From NCBI RefSeq assembly GCF_013868135.1, contig NZ_JACEMU010000004.1, forward strand, positions 248,001 through 312,000: DNA of 64,000 nt, written 5' to 3'. Shown here piece after piece: positions 1 to 8,277 of this stretch (position 1 is the first letter of the stretch; each line of letters opens with the position of its first letter). The notes under the pieces are model-generated. The model saw nothing but the letters and a program-made list of their open reading frames with translations. It was not told where the DNA came from and did no database searches. Made by a program: the position numbers and the translations under genes. Source of the stretch: Paracoccus sp. S1E-3 (GTDB taxonomy: Bacteria; Pseudomonadota; Alphaproteobacteria; Rhodobacterales; Rhodobacteraceae).

Positions 1-417
1 TGGCAGCCTTTCATCCGCGAGCCGCTGTGCGTCATCGCACCGCCCGGCACGGCACCCGGCCGCGTCAATGATATCCTGACCGGCCATCCCTATATCCGGT
101 TCAGGTCCGATGTGCCGCTTGCGAACCTGATCGAGTCCGAACTGGGCCGGATGAACCTGCCGCTGCATGACATCGCGGAAGTGGACACGATCCCGGCCAT
201 CACCGCCTGCGTCACGAATGGGTTGGGCGTGTCGATTGTGCCGCGCATCGCGATCCTCGACCTGGCGGCTGATCTTCTGGTCCTGCCCTTTGGCGTTCCG
301 CCGATTTACCGCCAGATCGGATTGCTGATGCGCCACCAAAGCCCGCGCGCCAGCCTGATCCAGGAGCTGCATGATCATCTTGCAGAGGTCAGCGGCGAAT
401 ACGGGATGCCGTCGTGA
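1..417 (+). CDS. LysR-family transcriptional regulator, 3' part
   Basis: The frame is open from the first base and stops at 415-417, so only the C-terminal ~138 residues are in the window. They look like the effector-binding half of a LysR regulator: a conserved segment around AEVDTIPAITACV followed by a GLGVSIVPR stretch, which is the usual bottom strand and helix of the periplasmic-binding-protein-like domain, and a C-terminal helix. The N-terminal helix-turn-helix lies outside. The target is unknown; LysR regulators often sit divergent from their targets, which would be to the left of the window. The quinone-defence group 2-6 kb downstream is a second possibility. Family call is good; function is not resolved. 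Confidence 0.8.
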   Translation, partial: WQPFIREPLCVIAPPGTAPGRVNDILTGHPYIRFRSDVPLANLIESELGRMNLPLHDIAEVDTIPAITACVTNGLGVSIVPRIAILDLAADLLVLPFGVPPIYRQIGLLMRHQSPRASLIQELHDHLAEVSGEYGMPS

Positions 418-581
418 AAGTGCTTGGATTGCCAGGCTTCAAAACGTTTTATGATGATCGCACTGACTGTCATACATCGCATCGACCTCTCATATCTCGG
501 TTGGGATAAGGCCCGCGGTCGCAGGTTCGCGACGCAGGCGAGCACCGGGCCCACGGCCTCTCGACACTCCTGTCATGAAGA

Positions 582-610
582 AACCGCCATCGGAAATTCC
601 GACGGCGGTT
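582..610 (+). other. Inverted repeat (hairpin) upstream of terminator
   Basis: The stretch aaccgccatcgga and its near-perfect complement form a stem of about 13 bp with a very short central loop. There is no T-run after it, so it does not look like a terminator by itself. It lies 20 bp before the terminator at 630-660. Confidence 0.45.
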
Positions 611-629
611 GCAACATTCACCGCAAAGG

Positions 630-660
630 ACGGCCGCTTGTCCGACGGCCGTTTTTTTTT
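630..660 (+). terminator. Rho-independent terminator
   Basis: Stem acggccg (630-636) pairs with cggccgt (646-652) around a 9-base loop and is followed by an unbroken T-run through 660. The orientation terminates plus-strand transcripts, either the LysR gene or a short RNA arising in this gap. Confidence 0.8.
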
Positions 661-781
661 CGCTCGATCCGCGCAGCGATCCGCCCGCAGCTTCGCACCG
701 GACGCCGCCACGAAGGCCGCACTTGCAACACGCCCCGGCGCGCATGAACAATCAGCCTGAACGAAACGAGGGAGAATCGCG

Positions 782-2578
782 ATGGCGAGCGAGGGATTGG
801 GTGACACGATCGGTCCGATCGTCGTGCTGATGGGCGCCGCCGTCGCGGCGGTGCCGCTGTTCCGCCGCGCCGGGCTCGGCTCGGTTCTGGGCTATTTCGC
901 CGCCGGGGCGATTGTCGGGCCGTCGATCATCGGGTTGTTCAACGACCCCGAAGCGATCCTGCATTTCTCGGAACTCGGCGTGGTGATGTTCCTGTTCGTC
1001 ATCGGGCTGGAACTCAGACCGCAGAAATTATGGGCCATGCGCGGACAGATCTTCGGGCTGGGTCTGGCGCAGGTGTCGGTCGCGATCCTGCTTCTGACCG
1101 GCGCGGGGCATCTGATCTTCGGGTTGCCCTGGGTGATTGCCTTCGTCGCCGGTTCGGGTTTCGTGATGTCCTCCACCGCCGTCATCATGTCGATGCTGGC
1201 CGACCGGGGGGAAATCGCCAGCGCCGAGGGGCAGAAGGACGTCTCGATCCTGCTGTTCGAAGACCTGATGATCGTGCCGCTTCTGGCTGCAATAGCCTTC
1301 CTGTCGCCGACCGAGACCGAAACCGGCGGCCTTCAGGCGATCCTGTTGCCGCTGGCCGGGCTGATCGTGCTGCTGGTCGTCGGGCGCTGGCTTCTCGACC
1401 CGTTCTTCGCGCTTCTCGCCCGTGCCCGCGCCCGCGAGGTGCTGACGGCGGGGGCGCTTCTGGTGGTGCTTGGGGCGGCCCTGCTGATGGAAACCGTGGG
1501 CCTCTCCTCGGCGATGGGCGCGTTTCTGGCCGGGGTGATGCTCTCCGGTTCCAGCTATCGTCACCAGATCGAAAGCGATATCGAGCCGTTCCGGGGCCTG
1601 CTGATGGGGCTGTTCTTCATGGCCGTCGGCATGTCGCTGGATCTGAGCATCGTCGCCGCCGAATGGCCGCTGCTGCTCGCGATGCTGGCGGTCTATGTCG
1701 TGTTCAAGGCCATCGCGATCTATACCGTCGCCCGCGCCTTCGGCAGCACCAACCTGGCGGCGCTGCACCGCACGGCGATGTTCGCGCAAGGGGGCGAGTT
1801 CGCCTTCGTTCTTTATACCGCCGCCCTCAGCGACGGGCTGATCAGCGGACGGGAATCGGCGATCTTTTCCAGCGTGGTCATCCTGTCGATGGCGGTCACG
1901 CCGCTGATCCTTCTCGCTTCGGATCACCTGCTGCGCGAGGAAACCTCGATGGAAGGGGTGGAGCCCGCGCGCGACCTCAAGGGCCGGGTTCTGGTGATCG
2001 GTTTCGGCCGGTTCGGCCAGATCGCGCTGCAGATGCTGCTGGCGCAGGGCGTCGAGGTCTCGGTCATCGACAGCAATCCCGACCGCATCCGCGAGGCGGA
2101 GCGCTGGGGGTTCAAGGTCTATTACGGCGACGGCACGCGGCTCGACATCCTCCGTACCTCGGGCGCCGAGGATGCCGAGGTCATCATGGTCTGCGTCGAC
2201 AACCGCAAGGCTGCGAACCAGATCGTCGAACTGGTGAAGCACGCCTTTCCGCAGTCCAAGCTGCTGGTGCGCAGCTATGATCGCGGCCATTCGATGGAGC
2301 TGCGCCGCGCCGGCGTCGATTACGAAATCCGCGAGACCGCCGAGTCGGCCTTCCTGATGGGGGCCGAGGGGCTGCGCGAACTTGGCTGTTCGGAAAGCAC
2401 GGTCGAGGAAACGCTCGCCGATATCCGCCGCCGCGACGCCGACCGGCTGATCGAGCAGACGCAGGGCGGAATGATGGCCGGGCGCGACCAGTTGCTGACC
2501 AACCCCGTCCCGGAACCGCTGACCAATCGGCCGAAGCAGAGCGGCCCGCAACCTTCCGAGGAGGAGGCCTGCGGCTGA
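782..2578 (+). CDS. Kef-type cation:proton antiporter (CPA2) with RCK domain
   Basis: This 598-aa inner-membrane protein has about twelve hydrophobic segments in residues 8-385, the sodium/hydrogen exchanger fold of the CPA2 family. From about residue 400 a TrkA-N (RCK) nucleotide-binding domain follows, with the Rossmann motif GFGRFGQ and the downstream acidic turn VIDSNPDRI. That arrangement matches KefB/KefC potassium efflux systems, which are gated by glutathione adducts and protect against electrophiles. The start at 782 has gagggag 6-10 bases upstream. It stands alone on the plus strand. Its neighbour downstream is a glutathione-dependent reductase, consistent with electrophile defence, but no KefF/KefG partner is adjacent. 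Assignment to KefB versus KefC is not possible from sequence alone. Confidence 0.85.
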   Translation: MASEGLGDTIGPIVVLMGAAVAAVPLFRRAGLGSVLGYFAAGAIVGPSIIGLFNDPEAILHFSELGVVMFLFVIGLELRPQKLWAMRGQIFGLGLAQVSVAILLLTGAGHLIFGLPWVIAFVAGSGFVMSSTAVIMSMLADRGEIASAEGQKDVSILLFEDLMIVPLLAAIAFLSPTETETGGLQAILLPLAGLIVLLVVGRWLLDPFFALLARARAREVLTAGALLVVLGAALLMETVGLSSAMGAFLAGVMLSGSSYRHQIESDIEPFRGLLMGLFFMAVGMSLDLSIVAAEWPLLLAMLAVYVVFKAIAIYTVARAFGSTNLAALHRTAMFAQGGEFAFVLYTAALSDGLISGRESAIFSSVVILSMAVTPLILLASDHLLREETSMEGVEPARDLKGRVLVIGFGRFGQIALQMLLAQGVEVSVIDSNPDRIREAERWGFKVYYGDGTRLDILRTSGAEDAEVIMVCVDNRKAANQIVELVKHAFPQSKLLVRSYDRGHSMELRRAGVDYEIRETAESAFLMGAEGLRELGCSESTVEETLADIRRRDADRLIEQTQGGMMAGRDQLLTNPVPEPLTNRPKQSGPQPSEEEACG

Positions 2579-2589
2579 GCCTGCGAAGT

Positions 2590-2616
2590 TGCGGGGCCGG
2601 AATCGCCGGCCCCGCA
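2590..2616. terminator. GC-rich hairpin between convergent genes
   Basis: An 11-bp perfect stem (tgcggggccgg / ccggccccgca) with a 5-base loop lies between the antiporter stop and the convergent reductase stop. There is no T-run, so it may work in both directions weakly or simply stabilise 3' ends. Confidence 0.5.
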
Positions 2617-2648
2617 TCTGCGATCCGATTATCGGGACGCAGCCGGGT

Positions 2649-3623
2649 TCACCCCCGGCCATGCGGCTCCATCCAGTCGATGACCGGATTGATCGGAATG
2701 ATCCGATAGGGGTTAATCGTGTCGTGGCTATAGTGATAGTGCCGCACGATATGGTTGAAATCCACCGTCTCGGCCACGCCGGGGATCTGATACAGTTCCC
2801 GCGTCCAGGCCCAGAGATGGGGATATTCGCGCAGCCATTTCCGGTTGCATTTGAAATGCGTGTGATAGACCGGATCGAAGCGCAGCATGGTCGTGAACAG
2901 GCGCCAGTCGGCCTCGGTCAGGCGGTCGCCGGTCAGATAGCGGTTCGTCGACAGCAGATCGTCCAGCCAGTCGAGGCTTTCGAACAGCGGAATGACGGCC
3001 TCGTCATAGGCTTCCTGCGTGGTGGCGAAGCCGGCCTTGTAGACGCCGTTATTCACCGTGTCATAGATACGGCCATTCAGCGCCTCGATTTGGGGACGCA
3101 GATCCTCGGGCCAGTAATCCGCGGTGTTGCCGGTCAGCCCGTCAAAGGCCGAGTTGAACATGCGGATGATCTCGGCGCTTTCATTGCTGACGATGGTGCC
3201 GGTTTTCTTGTCCCAAAGCACCGGCACAGTCACCCGGCCCGAGGCATGAGGATCGGCCTTCAGATAGATGTCGCGCAGGTATGGCAGACCGAACAGCCGG
3301 TCGCCGGTCGCGCCGGGGAAATCGGTGCGGAACTCCCACCCTTCGGAGAGCATGTCGGGATGGACGGCGGAAATGTCGATATGCGGCGTCAGCCCCTTCA
3401 GCGCACGGAAGATCAGCGTCCGGTGCGCCCAGGGACAGGCGAGGCAGACATACAGGTGATAACGCCCGCTCTCGGCGGCAAAGCCGCCCGTCCCGGTCGG
3501 ACCCGGCGCGCCGTCGGGGGTGATCCAGTTACGCCAGCTTGACGGCTTGCGCTGAAACCTTCCCCCGCTGCTGGAGGTGTCATACCACTGATCCTGCCAA
3601 ACCCCGTCGACGAGCAAACCCAT
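2649..3623 (-). CDS. yqjG: S-glutathionyl-(chloro)hydroquinone reductase (YqjG family)
   Basis: The 324-aa product matches the Xi-class glutathione transferases. These use glutathione to reduce glutathionyl-hydroquinones back to hydroquinones in the cytoplasm. The hallmark CPWAHR sits at residues 63-68, with Cys63 as the expected catalytic cysteine instead of the Ser/Tyr of ordinary transferases. The C-terminal half is all-helical, as in the family, and the length is typical. It is the last gene of a minus-strand group with an isochorismatase-like hydrolase, DoxX and an FMN reductase. A strong palindrome separates it from the isochorismatase gene, so it may have its own promoter. Confidence in family is high; its physiological quinone substrate is not visible. 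Confidence 0.9.
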   Translation of the reverse strand: MGLLVDGVWQDQWYDTSSSGGRFQRKPSSWRNWITPDGAPGPTGTGGFAAESGRYHLYVCLACPWAHRTLIFRALKGLTPHIDISAVHPDMLSEGWEFRTDFPGATGDRLFGLPYLRDIYLKADPHASGRVTVPVLWDKKTGTIVSNESAEIIRMFNSAFDGLTGNTADYWPEDLRPQIEALNGRIYDTVNNGVYKAGFATTQEAYDEAVIPLFESLDWLDDLLSTNRYLTGDRLTEADWRLFTTMLRFDPVYHTHFKCNRKWLREYPHLWAWTRELYQIPGVAETVDFNHIVRHYHYSHDTINPYRIIPINPVIDWMEPHGRG

Positions 3624-3646
3624 AGGTCTTTCCTTTCCATTGAAAT

Positions 3647-3672
3647 CCGGGACGCCCGCGCGGGCGTCCCGG
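3647..3672 (-). terminator. 26-bp perfect palindrome, likely terminator
   Basis: Thirteen bases starting ccgggacgcccgc are followed directly by their reverse complement. On the minus strand this comes 15 bases after the isochorismatase stop and is followed by atttc, a poor U-tract. It probably ends or attenuates the doxX-GNAT-isochorismatase transcript before the reductase gene. Confidence 0.5.
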
Positions 3673-3687
3673 CATGTCGCGACCCGC

Positions 3688-4335
3688 TCAGCGGATCTTG
3701 CCTTCCTTCATCAGCCCGAAGCGCTTGGGGAAATACCATTGCAGCACCTCGCGGAACTTCTGCGAGCTTTCGCGCGCCCAGTTCCGCATCAGCTCGGACC
3801 CGAACTGAATCGCCGTGATCGGGGTCGCGCCCGCCGCGCGCATCCGTTCCAGCGCCTGATCGTGGGCGACATGCGAAATTCCGCCCACCGCATCGGCGAC
3901 CGGATAGACCTGATAACCCTCGGCCAGCATGTCGAGTGTCGGGAAGGTCAGGCAGACCTCGGTCCACAGTCCCGCCATGACGATCTTGCGCCGGCCCGTC
4001 GCCTCGACCGCCGCGCGGAAATCGGCATCCTCCCAGGCATTGACGCCGGTGCGGTCGATCTCGGTCACACCGGGCAGCTCGGCCATGATCTCGGTCGCCG
4101 TGCCGGTATTGACGCCCATATCGACGCCCACGGTCGAGACGACCACCGGAATGTCATAGGCCCGCGCCAGCCTGCACAGCGCGATGACGTTGAGGTTGAT
4201 TTCCTCGACCGTGGACGAGGTGACGGTGCGATACTGTTCTGGCTGATAATCGATCAGCACCAGGGCGCAATTCTCGGGCGTCAGCAGATGATCGGTGACG
4301 GGATCGCGGATCGGTTCGGCTTGGGTCTTGGCCAT
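3688..4335 (-). CDS. Isochorismatase-family cysteine hydrolase (YcaC-like)
   Basis: A 215-aa alpha/beta hydrolase of the isochorismatase superfamily. The catalytic Asp29 is in LIDYQPEQ, Lys117 lies in the expected middle strand, and Cys128 is in GLWTEVCLTFP, giving the D-K-C triad seen in YcaC-type proteins. Substrate is unknown for most of the subfamily. The start at 4335 is chosen because ggagg lies 8 bases upstream; a longer frame begins 22 codons earlier without support. It is the third gene of the DoxX-GNAT-hydrolase operon, 23 bases after the GNAT gene. Its association with quinone-reducing enzymes suggests a detoxification role, which is inference. Confidence 0.85.
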   Translation of the reverse strand: MAKTQAEPIRDPVTDHLLTPENCALVLIDYQPEQYRTVTSSTVEEINLNVIALCRLARAYDIPVVVSTVGVDMGVNTGTATEIMAELPGVTEIDRTGVNAWEDADFRAAVEATGRRKIVMAGLWTEVCLTFPTLDMLAEGYQVYPVADAVGGISHVAHDQALERMRAAGATPITAIQFGSELMRNWARESSQKFREVLQWYFPKRFGLMKEGKIR

Positions 4336-4358
4336 GGTCTTTTCCTCCAGAGGGTGAA

Positions 4359-4670
4359 TCAGGGGTCTTCGCCGGGCTTCGTCGTGAACAGTTCGGCCCA
4401 TTCGGGATGGCGGGCGTATTGGGCGCGCACGAAGGGGCAGATCGGGATGATGCGGAAATGGTTCTCGCGCGCATCTTCCAGCAGATGGTCCAGCAGCGCC
4501 TTGGCGACGCCCTTGCCGGCCATCGCTTCGGGCACGCCGGTATGGTCGGCGCTGATGACGCCGGGGCCGCGATGAGTGAAGGTGATCTCGCCCTCGGCGT
4601 CGATTCCGTCGATCCGGGCGACATAGCGGCCATGGCGGCCGTCATCTTCCTTGGTAATGGTGGTGGTCAT
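4359..4670 (-). CDS. Small GNAT-family N-acetyltransferase (YjdJ-like)
   Basis: This 103-aa protein is a minimal GNAT fold of the short type often listed as DUF-like GCN5-related acetyltransferases. It keeps the acetyl-CoA-binding core: a strand around GVISADHTGVPEAM followed by GKGVAKALLDHLLEDA, the pyrophosphate-binding loop and helix. Strand ISPICPF-like IIPICPFVRAQYARHPEW is the family's C-terminal signature. The start is one base after the DoxX stop, so the two are translationally coupled. The acceptor substrate is unknown. Confidence 0.8.
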   Translation of the reverse strand: MTTTITKEDDGRHGRYVARIDGIDAEGEITFTHRGPGVISADHTGVPEAMAGKGVAKALLDHLLEDARENHFRIIPICPFVRAQYARHPEWAELFTTKPGEDP

Positions 4671-4671
4671 C

Positions 4672-5241
4672 TCAGAACTCCCTTTTCAGAATGGTCCGGT
4701 CGACGGAAAGCGGCCCGGCGCCAAATGCCGCGAGGAACAGCGCCGCGACCGTCCACAGGGCGGAAAGACCTTCCGCCTTGAACTGGACCTGATGCAGGAA
4801 CATGGCCCCGCCATCGGCGGCGAGGTTGCGCAGGCCGTCCTCGGTCAGAAGCGTCTGGCCCAGGGCCTGCGCGGCCGACATACCCGAGGGCGTCAGCGCC
4901 AGATCGCCATAAGGATGGGTCCAGTGGAACCAGAAGGTCACGGCCAGCATCAGCCCGTTCGCCAGCGCCGCCGGACGGGTCAGAAAGCCCGCGAGGATCA
5001 GTAGACCCCCGGTGAACTGCATGACGGCCAGCAGCGCCGACCAGAACCAGCCCGGATACAAGCCGATGCTTTCGGTGAAACCGGCCATGGCATAGGGCGC
5101 CTTGATCTTCGGCCAGCCCTCGACGATCAGAAGAGCGCCGACGGTGACGCGCAATCCGAAAAAGGCCAGCGGTTGGGCGAATCGTTCGTAAAACCCTTCG
5201 AGGAAGGGCAGGATCAGGCGGGTATCGGAATTGCGGTTCAT
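4672..5241 (-). CDS. DoxX-family membrane protein
   Basis: A 189-aa integral membrane protein with four hydrophobic segments and the DoxX pattern: an N-terminal helix containing GLRVTVGALLIVEGWPK, then FTGGLLILAGFLTRPAA and a histidine/aspartate-bearing loop HWTHPYGD. DoxX proteins accompany thiosulfate, quinone and redox-stress systems; biochemical function is mostly undefined. A purine-rich ggaggag lies upstream of the start. It opens the DoxX-GNAT-isochorismatase operon, after a terminator that separates it from the FMN reductase gene. Confidence 0.85.
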   Translation of the reverse strand: MNRNSDTRLILPFLEGFYERFAQPLAFFGLRVTVGALLIVEGWPKIKAPYAMAGFTESIGLYPGWFWSALLAVMQFTGGLLILAGFLTRPAALANGLMLAVTFWFHWTHPYGDLALTPSGMSAAQALGQTLLTEDGLRNLAADGGAMFLHQVQFKAEGLSALWTVAALFLAAFGAGPLSVDRTILKREF

Positions 5242-5263
5242 CGCGTCTCCTCCAGCCGGAATG

Positions 5264-5293
5264 AAAAAGGGCGCCCCCGCTCGGGCGCACCCT
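5264..5293 (-). terminator. Rho-independent terminator of the FMN reductase gene
   Basis: On the minus strand, agggtgcgccc and gggggcgccct form an 11-bp stem (one mismatch, one wobble) around gagc and run directly into five T. It follows the FMN reductase stop by 8 bases and precedes doxX. Confidence 0.75.
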
Positions 5294-5301
5294 TCACCTT
5301 G

Positions 5302-5892
5302 TCACGCGGTCTTTTCGCGGGCCGCCTTGGTGGCGTCGGTCCACCAGGCGAGTTCATCGAGCATGGCGTTCAGCGAGGGCTGAAGGACCGCATCGATCTC
5401 GGCCATCTCGGCATTCTGACCGATCGGGCTGACCTTCATGAACTCTCCGCCGCCGATGTGAACGGCGTTGCGGATCGGAACCATCTGCAATTCGATCCCG
5501 ATTCCGCGCAGATGCTCGATCGCGCGGGCCGCCCCCACGCCGCCATAGCCCACGGCGGCCAGCGGCTTGTGATTCCATTCCTTGTAGGCCTGATCCAGCG
5601 CGTTCTTCAGCGAACCGCTGACCGAGTGGTTATACTCCGCCGTCACGAAGATATAACCGTCGAATTCGGCCAGCTTCTGCTGCCATTTCACCACACGCGG
5701 GTCGGCCGAGGGCACCCACAGGTTCGAGGCGACCTCGTTGAACAGCGGCAGGTCGTAATCCCGCAGATCGACCAGTTCGAAGTCCATGTCGTCCCGCTTG
5801 CGGGTGTTTTCCAGCAGCCATTGGGCCGGCTTGTCGGCGAAGCGCGTATCGCGGGTCGAGCCGACGATGATGGCGATTTTCGGTTTGTTCAT
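5302..5892 (-). CDS. NADPH-dependent FMN reductase
   Basis: The 196-aa product has the flavodoxin-like fold of the NADPH-dependent FMN reductase / azoreductase family. The phosphate-binding GSTRDTR loop follows the first strand (residues 11-17), and the flavin-contacting segment TAEYNHSVSGSLKNALD comes near residue 85. Such enzymes reduce FMN, quinones or azo dyes in the cytosol. The start at 5892 begins exactly at the conserved MNKPKIAIIVGS; an upstream in-frame extension of 33 codons lacks family character. It is divergent from the flavoprotein at 6163, with a dyad at 6013-6031 between them, and has its own terminator. Confidence 0.88.
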   Translation of the reverse strand: MNKPKIAIIVGSTRDTRFADKPAQWLLENTRKRDDMDFELVDLRDYDLPLFNEVASNLWVPSADPRVVKWQQKLAEFDGYIFVTAEYNHSVSGSLKNALDQAYKEWNHKPLAAVGYGGVGAARAIEHLRGIGIELQMVPIRNAVHIGGGEFMKVSPIGQNAEMAEIDAVLQPSLNAMLDELAWWTDATKAAREKTA

Positions 5893-6012
5893 GATTGTCC
5901 CGATCTTTTCCGGTTCAGGTTCCGCCAACCCCATGGTCAGCAGGTCAACGTCTTGCTCAGGAAAGCTACGATCAGGACGGGTTCCGCGCAAGCATGGTCA
6001 TTTGGAATGCGG

Positions 6013-6031
6013 CGTTCGGAAATGCCGAACG
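6013..6031. promoter_or_regulatory. Dyad between divergent redox genes, possible operator
   Basis: The sequence cgttcgg-aaatg-ccgaacg is a perfect 7-bp inverted repeat and contains a T-N11-A core (tcggaaatgccga), the form of a LysR-type box. It lies in the 270-bp gap between the FMN reductase and the flavoprotein genes. It could instead be a small hairpin; no regulator is adjacent. Confidence 0.4.
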
Positions 6032-6162
6032 ATATGCGCGGAGTCCCTCGCTCTCTTGCGCCCCTGCGCAACCTTGCTTCTCCGGTCCGCCGCCGCCTTG
6101 CGGGCCGGCGGGTCGCCGGGCTAGGCTGGCGGAAACAGGGCCGGTTCAGGGCGCGAAAAGAG

Positions 6163-7257
6163 ATGAGCAATCTCGCCTACAAAATTGATATCATTGTAAT
6201 TGGCGGTGGTCAGGCTGGACTGTCCTCGGCCTATCATCTGCATCAGATGGGGTTGCAGGGCGGCAAGGGCTATCTGGTGCTGGACAAGTCGCCCCGGCCC
6301 GGCGGCGCCTGGCAGTTCCGCTGGCCCAGCCTGACCATGAAGACCATCAATCGCCTGCACGATCTGCCCGGCATGGGCTTTGCCGAGGTGCTGGACCCCG
6401 GCCAGACCGAGGTGCGCGCCGCCGAAGCCGTGCCTGCCTATTTCGAGGCTTACGAGCAGCGCTTCCAGCTTCCCGTCTATCGCCCCGTCACCGTCCGCGT
6501 GGTCTGCCGCCGGGGCGACCGGTTCCGGGTCGAGACCGATCAGGAAACCTTCTCGGCCCGCGGCATCATCAATGCCACCGGCACCTGGGACGCCCCGCAG
6601 ATCCCCTACTATCCGGGGCGCGAGCTGTTTCGGGGCCGGCAGATGCACACCCACGATTATCGCACCGCCGACGCATTCGCCGGCAAGCGGGTGCTGATCG
6701 TCGGCGCGGGGATCTCGGCCCTGCAGATGCTGGACGAGATCTCGCGCGTGACTGAGGTGATCTGGGTCACCCGCCGTCCGCCCGAGTTTCGCGCGGGCGA
6801 TTTTACCCCCGAGGACGGTCGTGCCGCCGTCGCCATCGTCGAGGAGCGCGTCCGCCAGGGGCTGATCCCCGGTTCGGTCGTCTCGGTCACCGGGCTGCCG
6901 ATGACGCCGGCGATCCGCGCCATGCGCGAACGCGGCGTGCTGAACCGCCTGCCGATGTTTTCCGAGATCACCCCCACCGGGGTCAGATGGGCCGACGGGC
7001 GCGAGGAAGCGGTGGATGTCATCCTCTGGGCGACCGGGTTTCGCAGCGCGCTGGATCATCTGGCGCCGCTTGATCTGCGCGAACCGAATGGCGGCATCGT
7101 CATGGCCGGGCGGCTGGCCACGCAGGTGGCGAAGGACCCGCGCGTGCATCTGGTCGGCTATGGTCCCTCGGCATCGACCATCGGGGCAAACCGCGCGGGC
7201 GGCGCGGCCGCGCAGGAACTGGCCCGGACGCTGGGCCTGACCCCGGCTCGGCCGTAA
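6163..7257 (+). CDS. Flavin-containing monooxygenase-like NAD(P)/FAD oxidoreductase
   Basis: A 364-aa protein with two dinucleotide-binding motifs: GGGQAGLSS near residue 13 for FAD and GAGISALQ near residue 180 for NADPH. The segment ATGTWDAPQIPYYPG between them and ILWATGFRSALDHL towards the end resemble the ATG motifs of flavin monooxygenases (CzcO/FMO-like). It should oxidise a small organic or sulfur/selenium substrate in the cytosol, but specificity cannot be read. The ATG at 6163 is chosen because the Rossmann strand starts immediately after; a much longer open frame upstream is not protein-like. It is divergent from the FMN reductase. Confidence 0.8.
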   Translation: MSNLAYKIDIIVIGGGQAGLSSAYHLHQMGLQGGKGYLVLDKSPRPGGAWQFRWPSLTMKTINRLHDLPGMGFAEVLDPGQTEVRAAEAVPAYFEAYEQRFQLPVYRPVTVRVVCRRGDRFRVETDQETFSARGIINATGTWDAPQIPYYPGRELFRGRQMHTHDYRTADAFAGKRVLIVGAGISALQMLDEISRVTEVIWVTRRPPEFRAGDFTPEDGRAAVAIVEERVRQGLIPGSVVSVTGLPMTPAIRAMRERGVLNRLPMFSEITPTGVRWADGREEAVDVILWATGFRSALDHLAPLDLREPNGGIVMAGRLATQVAKDPRVHLVGYGPSASTIGANRAGGAAAQELARTLGLTPARP

Positions 7258-7591
7258 TTGCACAGGGCCTCGGGCGGCGCGTGAAATGTCTGATCGCGCG
7301 CGGCCGGACAGGTCGGCCCGGCGCCGCGCCGGACCAAGCTGCCCCCTCGCGACCGGCCTTTCCTCCCGCGGTTCAAGCGCGCCGCCGACGGTGGCTGCAT
7401 CAACCTGAACAGGTGATGGCGGCGGGGCGTGAGTGGCTGGCCATCTGCGGATGGAAGGCCGCAGGCGCCGCGCGCGGCAGGGCGTGCTGCCGATAGACGT
7501 GGGGCTTGGGCACCGCCCGGCGCGGCCGTCCGAGGCTTTCCAGGCCTCGTCGACCCTCGCGCGGCCCGCTCCGCGATGTTGCGGGGCCGTG
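7258..7591. other. Gap between convergent genes
   Basis: No gene was recognised. There is one modest hairpin (cgaggc / gcctcg, 7531-7549) that could end either the plus-strand flavoprotein transcript or the minus-strand polyol operon, but it has no T-run. Confidence 0.4.
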
Positions 7592-8272
7592 TCAGGCTGC
7601 GGCGGTCAGCGCCGCGAACATGCCAGTCATGTCGTCCAGCACCGGGGCCGCGCCCTTTGCGCGCAGCAATGCGGCGTGATCCTCGCGCCGAAGCGCCAGA
7701 TGCGTCCCGCCGACAAACCCCACCGCGCGAGCGCGCGCGCGCAATGCGCCGGTGACGCCATGGGGGGAGTCCTCCAGCACGACGCAATCTGCCGGGGCGA
7801 CACCAAGTCGATCCGCGGCCAGCAGAAACAGGTCGGGCGCGGGCTTGCCCTGTGCCACCTGATCGGCGCTGAAGGCGCGGCCCTGAAACCAGCGCTCCAG
7901 CCCCGAAACCCGCAGCGTCTCGCCCATGCGGCGCAACGATCCGCCGGTGGCGATCGCCATGCCGATCCCCGCCGCCTGCAACCGGTCCAGCAGGTCCGGC
8001 ACACCGTCAATGACCCGCAGCCGCTCGGGATAGAGCGCCAGCAGGCGGTCCTCGAAACGCTCGACAAAGGCGTCGGGCACGGGGCGGCCCAGCCGGTCGG
8101 CGACATAGGCGCGGATCACCGGCAGCGCGACGCCCAGAAACTGCCGGCCAACCTCCCCAGGCGTGGCGTCGGCGATGCCCAGGGCGCGCATTTCCTCGGC
8201 CAGCAGGCCAAGCGACAGGGGTTCGCTGTCGACCAGCACCCCGTCAAGGTCAAAGATCACCGCGCGCGTCAT
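7592..8272 (-). CDS. HAD-family phosphatase / phosphomutase-like
   Basis: A 226-aa HAD hydrolase with the nucleophile motif FDLDGVLVDSE (Asp8, Asp10), a helical cap, then ATGGS as motif II and VLEDSPHGVTGA carrying the metal-binding acid. This is the subfamily of beta-phosphoglucomutase and sugar-phosphate phosphatases (for example YcjU, YniC). It is the last gene of the CUT1 polyol operon, 5 bases after the ATPase gene, so a role in dephosphorylating a sugar- or polyol-phosphate intermediate is plausible. No specific substrate can be named. Confidence 0.85.
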   Translation of the reverse strand: MTRAVIFDLDGVLVDSEPLSLGLLAEEMRALGIADATPGEVGRQFLGVALPVIRAYVADRLGRPVPDAFVERFEDRLLALYPERLRVIDGVPDLLDRLQAAGIGMAIATGGSLRRMGETLRVSGLERWFQGRAFSADQVAQGKPAPDLFLLAADRLGVAPADCVVLEDSPHGVTGALRARARAVGFVGGTHLALRREDHAALLRAKGAAPVLDDMTGMFAALTAAA

Positions 8273-8277
8273 CGCGG

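Larger units (their letters stand above)
418..781. other. 364-bp intergenic region with two hairpins
   Basis: No credible protein gene was seen between the LysR stop and the antiporter start. The right half has two inverted repeats, at 582-610 and 630-652, the second followed by nine T. The antiporter ribosome-binding site (gagggag) is at its right end. A short untranslated RNA ending at the second hairpin is possible but unproven. Confidence 0.5.

Noticed and set aside
1028..2662. A 544-codon minus-strand frame opposite the antiporter gene
   Set aside because: Low-complexity Arg/Gln/His composition and complete overlap with a clear membrane transporter; no family motif.
5173..6162. A long upstream extension of the flavoprotein frame
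   Set aside because: The FAD-binding strand begins right after 6163, and the extension is opposite the FMN reductase gene.
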